From positions 1 to 9,217 of the forward strand of contig USSP01000055.1 of assembly GCA_900557385.1 (NCBI GenBank): a stretch of DNA of 9,217 bases, given 5' to 3'. Below are positions 5,606-9,217 of the stretch, one piece after another. The notes below the pieces were generated by a model. That model had not been told where the DNA came from. It saw only the letters and a list, made by a program, of their open reading frames with translations, and did no database searches. Each line of letters starts with the position of its first letter. Positions within the stretch are counted from its first letter, which is position 1. This DNA is from an uncultured Lachnospiraceae bacterium (lineage in GTDB: Bacteria; Bacillota; Clostridia; Lachnospirales; Lachnospiraceae). Position numbers and translations under genes: made by a program.

Positions 5606-8600
5606 ATGGGACTGCAATTTTATTTTGGAGCCGGTGGTTCCGGAAAAAGTGAACAGGTTTGTAGGGAATTGCTGGAGCAGGCGGCACTTTGTCCCCGGAA
5701 AAATTTTCTGTTGATTGTACCGGATCAGTTTACCATGCAGACCCAGAAGGATATGGTGTTAAAATCTGCGGGGCATGGAATCTTAAATATTGATGTATTA
5801 AGCTTCGGACGGCTGACCTACCGTATTTTTGACGAGGTGGGCGGAGATGATTTGCCGGTCTTAGACGATACCGGTAAAAGCCTGGTACTTCGCAAGGTAG
5901 CAGCGGATGTGGCGCAGGATTTACCGGTGATTGGGAAAAATCTGAATAAAATCGGTTACATCCATGAGGTAAAGTCGGCGATTTCCGAATTTATGCAGTA
6001 CGGCGTGTCTGTGGAGCAGCTGCAGAAGATGATCGGACAGACGGGGCGCAGAGGGGCACTGCAGAGTAAATTGCAGGATTTGTCTGTTTTATATGAACGG
6101 TTTTCCGGTTACATCCGGGAAAAATATATGACCACGGAGGAGACACTGGAGCGTCTCTGCAGAGTGCTGCCCAAATCCGGAATGGTACAGGGCAGTGTGA
6201 TCGTTTTTGATGGATTTACCGGCTTCACACCGATTCAGAATCATGTGATCGCCACACTGACCCAGCTGGCAGAGAGAGTCATTGTGACGCTGGATATGGA
6301 TGAGGGGGATGATCCCTATCACGTGACCGGAGAGCAGAAGCTCTTTTATCTCAGTTCCAAGGCCGTGACATCGTTGGAACGTCTTGTGACGGAGCAGGGA
6401 CTTCAACGGGAAAAGGATGTTTTCCTGGAGCGGCGAAACGGCAGTGTGGCGCGTTTTGGGGAGAACCCGGAGCTTGCACATCTGGAGCGTTATCTGTTTC
6501 GTTTTCCCATGAAACCTTACGAAAAAGAAGTCGAACGGATTCAGATGTATGAGGCATCGACGCCGAAGGAAGAGGTACACCAGACCTGTTTGAAAATTCA
6601 TCGTCTTGTGCGGGAAGAAGGCTATGAGTACCGCCAGATTGCGGTGGTGACAGGTAATCTGGAGACTTATGCCCAGGAAGTACGGGAGCAGTTTGCCCGG
6701 TTTGGAATTCCGGTGTTTGTAGATCAGACCAGAGGAATTTTGTTAAATCCTTTTATCGAACTGATACGCGCTGCCTTGCAGATGCTGATCAAGGATTTTT
6801 CCTATGAGACAGTTTTTCACTATCTGCGGTGTGGCCTCACCGGATTTACGCCGGAGGAGGTGGATGTCCTGGAGCAGTATATTCTTGCCTTTGGCATCCG
6901 TGGAAAGCGGGCTTACGAAAAGCAGTTTGTCCGTAGAAATGCAGCAAGTGAGGAAATTGTGAAAGAACTGGAACAGGTCAATGCCCTGCGGGAACGGCTG
7001 TTAGCGGAGATGGCTCCTTTACTGACACCGGGAGAAACCGCTCAGGACTATGGCACAGCACTCTATCGTTTCCTGGAACAGAACCAGGTGCAGCAACGGT
7101 TAGCAGGGTATGAAGACCGTTTCCGGGAGGAAGATCCGGTGCGCGCCATGGAATACGGGCAGATTTACCGTCTGGTGATGGATTTACTTGACCAGATTGT
7201 GGGACTTCTGGGGACAGAGTCCATGACACTGCAGGAGTTTTATGAGATTCTGGATGCAGGCTTTGGTGAGATTGAGGTGGGAACCATTCCCCAGAATGTA
7301 GACCGTGTGGTTGTGGGGGACATGGAGCGAACCCGTCTGAACCAGATCCGCACCCTGTTTTTCCTGGGAGTCAACGATGGTAACATTCCGAAGAACACGG
7401 CAAGCGGGGGAATTTTATCAGATATTGACCGGGAATTTCTGGAACAGGTGGCACCGGATCTGGAACTGGCACCCACACCCCGCAAGCAGATGTACATTCA
7501 GAAGCTGTACTTATATATGAACATGACGAAGCCGACAGACCGGCTGTTTTTGTCCTATGCCAAAGTAAGCGGGGAGGGAAAATCCTTGCGCCCTGCTTAT
7601 CTGATTGCCACGATGAAGCGCCTTTTTCCCACCCTTACGGTGGAGCACCCGGAGGAGCAGAGCTGGGAGGCTCAGCTGTACAATTATGAGGATGGGCTGG
7701 ATCTTCTGGCATCCAGCCTGCGGAAATATGCGGATGGCAGAGGCGAGGGTGAGATGCCGTTGCTGGGAAGTCTGTATGGCGGTGGAGAAGACTCCATGGG
7801 GGGACTGTATGACTGTCTGGAAGAGGCGGCATTTTTTACCCACCGGGACAGAAAACTTGCCAGAGCCACGGCGAAGCTTTTGTACGGGCAGCTTCTGCAA
7901 AACAGCGTGAGCCGGTTAGAGCAGTTTGCCTCCTGTGAGTATGCCCATTTTCTTCAATATGGTCTGCAGCTTTCGGAGCGGGAGGAATACGAGTTTGAGG
8001 CATCGGACCTGGGAACGATTTTCCATGGAATTCTGGAGATTTTCGGGCATAAAGTGGAGGAACACGGCAGCACCTGGCTTACTTTTACAACGGAAGAGGC
8101 GGCACTCTGGGTGCATGAGGCGATTGAGGAATTCGCGGTCAATTACGGGGAGAGCATCCTCTACAGCAGCGCCCGAAGGGAATATGTGCTGACCCGGATG
8201 GAGCGGGTGATGGGCAGGACCGTACGAACTCTGCAGCATCAGCTGCAGAAGGGCGTCTTTACTCCCCGTCGGTTTGAAATGAAATTTACCAGGACAGATA
8301 CCCTTTCCGATGTGGATCTTGGGTTGTCACCGGATGAACAAATGAAACTCACCGGGCGCATCGACCGGGTGGACACCTTTGAAACCGATGATAAGATTTA
8401 TGTGAAGGTGTTGGACTATAAGTCCGGGCGTAAGCAGCTGGATCTGGTTTCCGTGTATTATGGCCTGCAGCTTCAGCTGGTGGTCTATCTCAATGCTGCT
8501 ATGGAGCAGGAGAAGGTGGAGCATCCGGGGCAGGAAATTGTGCCAGCAGGCATTCTCTACTATCGTATGGCGGATCCGTTGGTGGAGGAAAGCGGAGAGA

Positions 8601-9022
8601 GCGAGGAGCAGATCCGTAACGAGATTTTCGGGCAGTTACGCACCGTGGGACTTTTAAACGAGTCGGAGGAGGTGCTGCGGCTGATGGATAAGGACAGTAC
8701 CTCCAAGTCGGATGTCATTCCCGTGGAATGGAAAAAGGATGGCTCCCTAAGTGCCCGTTCCCAGGTGGCAAGTGAGGAACAGCTTCACCAAATATCAAAT
8801 TATGTAAACCAAAAGATCAAACACATTGCAGCAGATATTTTAAAGGGAGAGATGGCACTGAATCCTTATGAAAAAGGGCAGCAGTCTTCCTGCACCTATT
8901 GCAGTTACAAAAATGTGTGTGGCTTTGACAAACAGATGCCGGGAATGAACATGCGGCAGCTGGAGGAACTCACCGAGGAACAGGTGTATGAAAAAATGGC
9001 AGAACAGAAAGGAGAGGCGTAA
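5606..9022 (+). CDS. addB: AddB, ATP-dependent helicase/nuclease subunit B
   Basis: AddB is one subunit of the AddAB helicase-nuclease that processes double-strand DNA ends and loads RecA, the Firmicute counterpart of RecBCD. The 1138-residue product matches the usual length (about 1160 in Bacillus subtilis). A Walker-A-like GAGGSGKS is at 8-15. The rest of the N-terminal two thirds is helicase-like, including VVVGDMERTRLNQIRTLFFLG and NDGNIPK. The C-terminal RecB-family nuclease domain has the FHGILE segment (His807, Glu811), GRIDRVD (Asp920) and VLDYKSG (Asp937, Lys939), the PD-(D/E)xK catalytic core. Cys777 together with Cys1096, Cys1099 and Cys1105 (CTYC...C) fits the AddB iron-sulfur cluster pattern that pins the domain together. 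All key residues are present. The GGAGGTG ribosome binding site at 5589-5595 and the canonical MGLQFYFGAGGSGKS beginning support the start. The stop overlaps the addA start by one base. Confidence 0.96.
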   Translation: MGLQFYFGAGGSGKSEQVCRELLEQAALCPRKNFLLIVPDQFTMQTQKDMVLKSAGHGILNIDVLSFGRLTYRIFDEVGGDDLPVLDDTGKSLVLRKVAADVAQDLPVIGKNLNKIGYIHEVKSAISEFMQYGVSVEQLQKMIGQTGRRGALQSKLQDLSVLYERFSGYIREKYMTTEETLERLCRVLPKSGMVQGSVIVFDGFTGFTPIQNHVIATLTQLAERVIVTLDMDEGDDPYHVTGEQKLFYLSSKAVTSLERLVTEQGLQREKDVFLERRNGSVARFGENPELAHLERYLFRFPMKPYEKEVERIQMYEASTPKEEVHQTCLKIHRLVREEGYEYRQIAVVTGNLETYAQEVREQFARFGIPVFVDQTRGILLNPFIELIRAALQMLIKDFSYETVFHYLRCGLTGFTPEEVDVLEQYILAFGIRGKRAYEKQFVRRNAASEEIVKELEQVNALRERLLAEMAPLLTPGETAQDYGTALYRFLEQNQVQQRLAGYEDRFREEDPVRAMEYGQIYRLVMDLLDQIVGLLGTESMTLQEFYEILDAGFGEIEVGTIPQNVDRVVVGDMERTRLNQIRTLFFLGVNDGNIPKNTASGGILSDIDREFLEQVAPDLELAPTPRKQMYIQKLYLYMNMTKPTDRLFLSYAKVSGEGKSLRPAYLIATMKRLFPTLTVEHPEEQSWEAQLYNYEDGLDLLASSLRKYADGRGEGEMPLLGSLYGGGEDSMGGLYDCLEEAAFFTHRDRKLARATAKLLYGQLLQNSVSRLEQFASCEYAHFLQYGLQLSEREEYEFEASDLGTIFHGILEIFGHKVEEHGSTWLTFTTEEAALWVHEAIEEFAVNYGESILYSSARREYVLTRMERVMGRTVRTLQHQLQKGVFTPRRFEMKFTRTDTLSDVDLGLSPDEQMKLTGRIDRVDTFETDDKIYVKVLDYKSGRKQLDLVSVYYGLQLQLVVYLNAAMEQEKVEHPGQEIVPAGILYYRMADPLVEESGESEEQIRNEIFGQLRTVGLLNESEEVLRLMDKDSTSKSDVIPVEWKKDGSLSARSQVASEEQLHQISNYVNQKIKHIAADILKGEMALNPYEKGQQSSCTYCSYKNVCGFDKQMPGMNMRQLEELTEEQVYEKMAEQKGEA

Positions 9023-9217
9023 TGCAGTTTACAGAGGAACAGCAACAGGTCATTGATTCCCGCAGGGAAAATCTGCTGGTGTCGGCGGCAGCGGGCAGTG
9101 GTAAGACGGCGGTTCTGGTAGAGCGGATTTTGCAGCGCATCCTGGATGAAAAAGAGCCGGTGGACATTGACCGGATGTTAATCGTGACTTTTACCAATGC
9201 GGCAGCAGCGGAGATGC
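9022..9217 (+). CDS. addA: AddA, ATP-dependent helicase/nuclease subunit A, N-terminus (3' end beyond window)
   Basis: The first 65 codons of addA are present; the rest (normally about 1200 residues) lies beyond the right edge. The peptide begins MQFTEEQQQVIDSRRENLLV. It shows the Q-motif (TEEQQQVI, 4-11), the UvrD/Rep-type Walker A AAAGSGKT (22-29, with Lys28 and Thr29) and motif Ia VTFTNAAAAEM (55-65). AddA supplies the 3'-5' DNA translocase and a second nuclease of the AddAB complex. The ATG shares its A with the addB stop (TAATG), and a GAAAGGAGAGG ribosome binding site lies inside the addB end (9007-9017), so the two are translationally coupled in one operon. Confidence 0.95.
   Translation, partial: MQFTEEQQQVIDSRRENLLVSAAAGSGKTAVLVERILQRILDEKEPVDIDRMLIVTFTNAAAAEM

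Noticed and set aside
6089..6601. 170-codon minus-strand frame inside addB
   Set aside because: Shadow of the addB reading frame, with no promoter or ribosome binding site.

Overview
This window looks like chromosomal sequence from a Gram-positive Firmicute, most likely a gut clostridium of the Lachnospiraceae type. The reasons are the AddB/AddA recombination pair (instead of RecBCD), strong GGAGG-type ribosome binding sites, a DUF6062-like protein, an NCS2 uracil permease, and moderate GC content with AT-rich intergenic regions. The genus assignment is inference; no rRNA or tRNA gene is present to anchor it.

Layout, left to right. (1) On the minus strand, the N-terminal 132 codons of a DUF6062-like CxxC protein run off the left edge. 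(2) A divergent promoter region of about 175 bp separates it from a plus-strand uracil permease (uraA), which ends at a strong hairpin terminator. (3) An AT-rich non-coding stretch of about 650 bp follows. It holds four copies of the octamer TTTTGCCC/GGGCAAAA in a nested inverted arrangement, a promoter-like pair, an orphan Shine-Dalgarno-like sequence and a 15-16 bp hairpin. (4) A compact type II toxin-antitoxin operon, hicA-hicB, has a promoter-like sequence with a palindrome lying exactly in the -35/-10 spacer. (5) Convergent to it on the minus strand is a large SUV3-like superfamily 2 helicase with a basic N-terminal tail and a C-terminal four-cysteine zinc-binding motif. (6) Divergent from the helicase is the addB-addA operon: addB is complete (1138 aa) and addA is cut by the right edge after 65 codons.

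How they work together. AddA and AddB form the helicase-nuclease that resects double-strand DNA ends for RecA-dependent repair; their coding regions overlap by one base, indicating co-transcription. The SUV3-like helicase shares a divergent intergenic region with addBA, but its motifs point to RNA (or RNA/DNA hybrid) unwinding, so a functional link to repair is only a hypothesis. HicA (mRNA interferase) and HicB (antitoxin and probable repressor) form a self-contained module with its own regulatory region. Together with the neighbouring repeat-containing DNA it is probably an accessory insertion between housekeeping genes. UraA imports uracil for pyrimidine salvage.

No phage, insertion-sequence transposase, CRISPR array, tRNA or rRNA was seen. 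Nothing here clearly amounts to a new multi-gene system. The most unusual items are the SUV3-like helicase beside addBA, the possible small transcript and repeat structure in 2165-2516, and the hic operator candidate.
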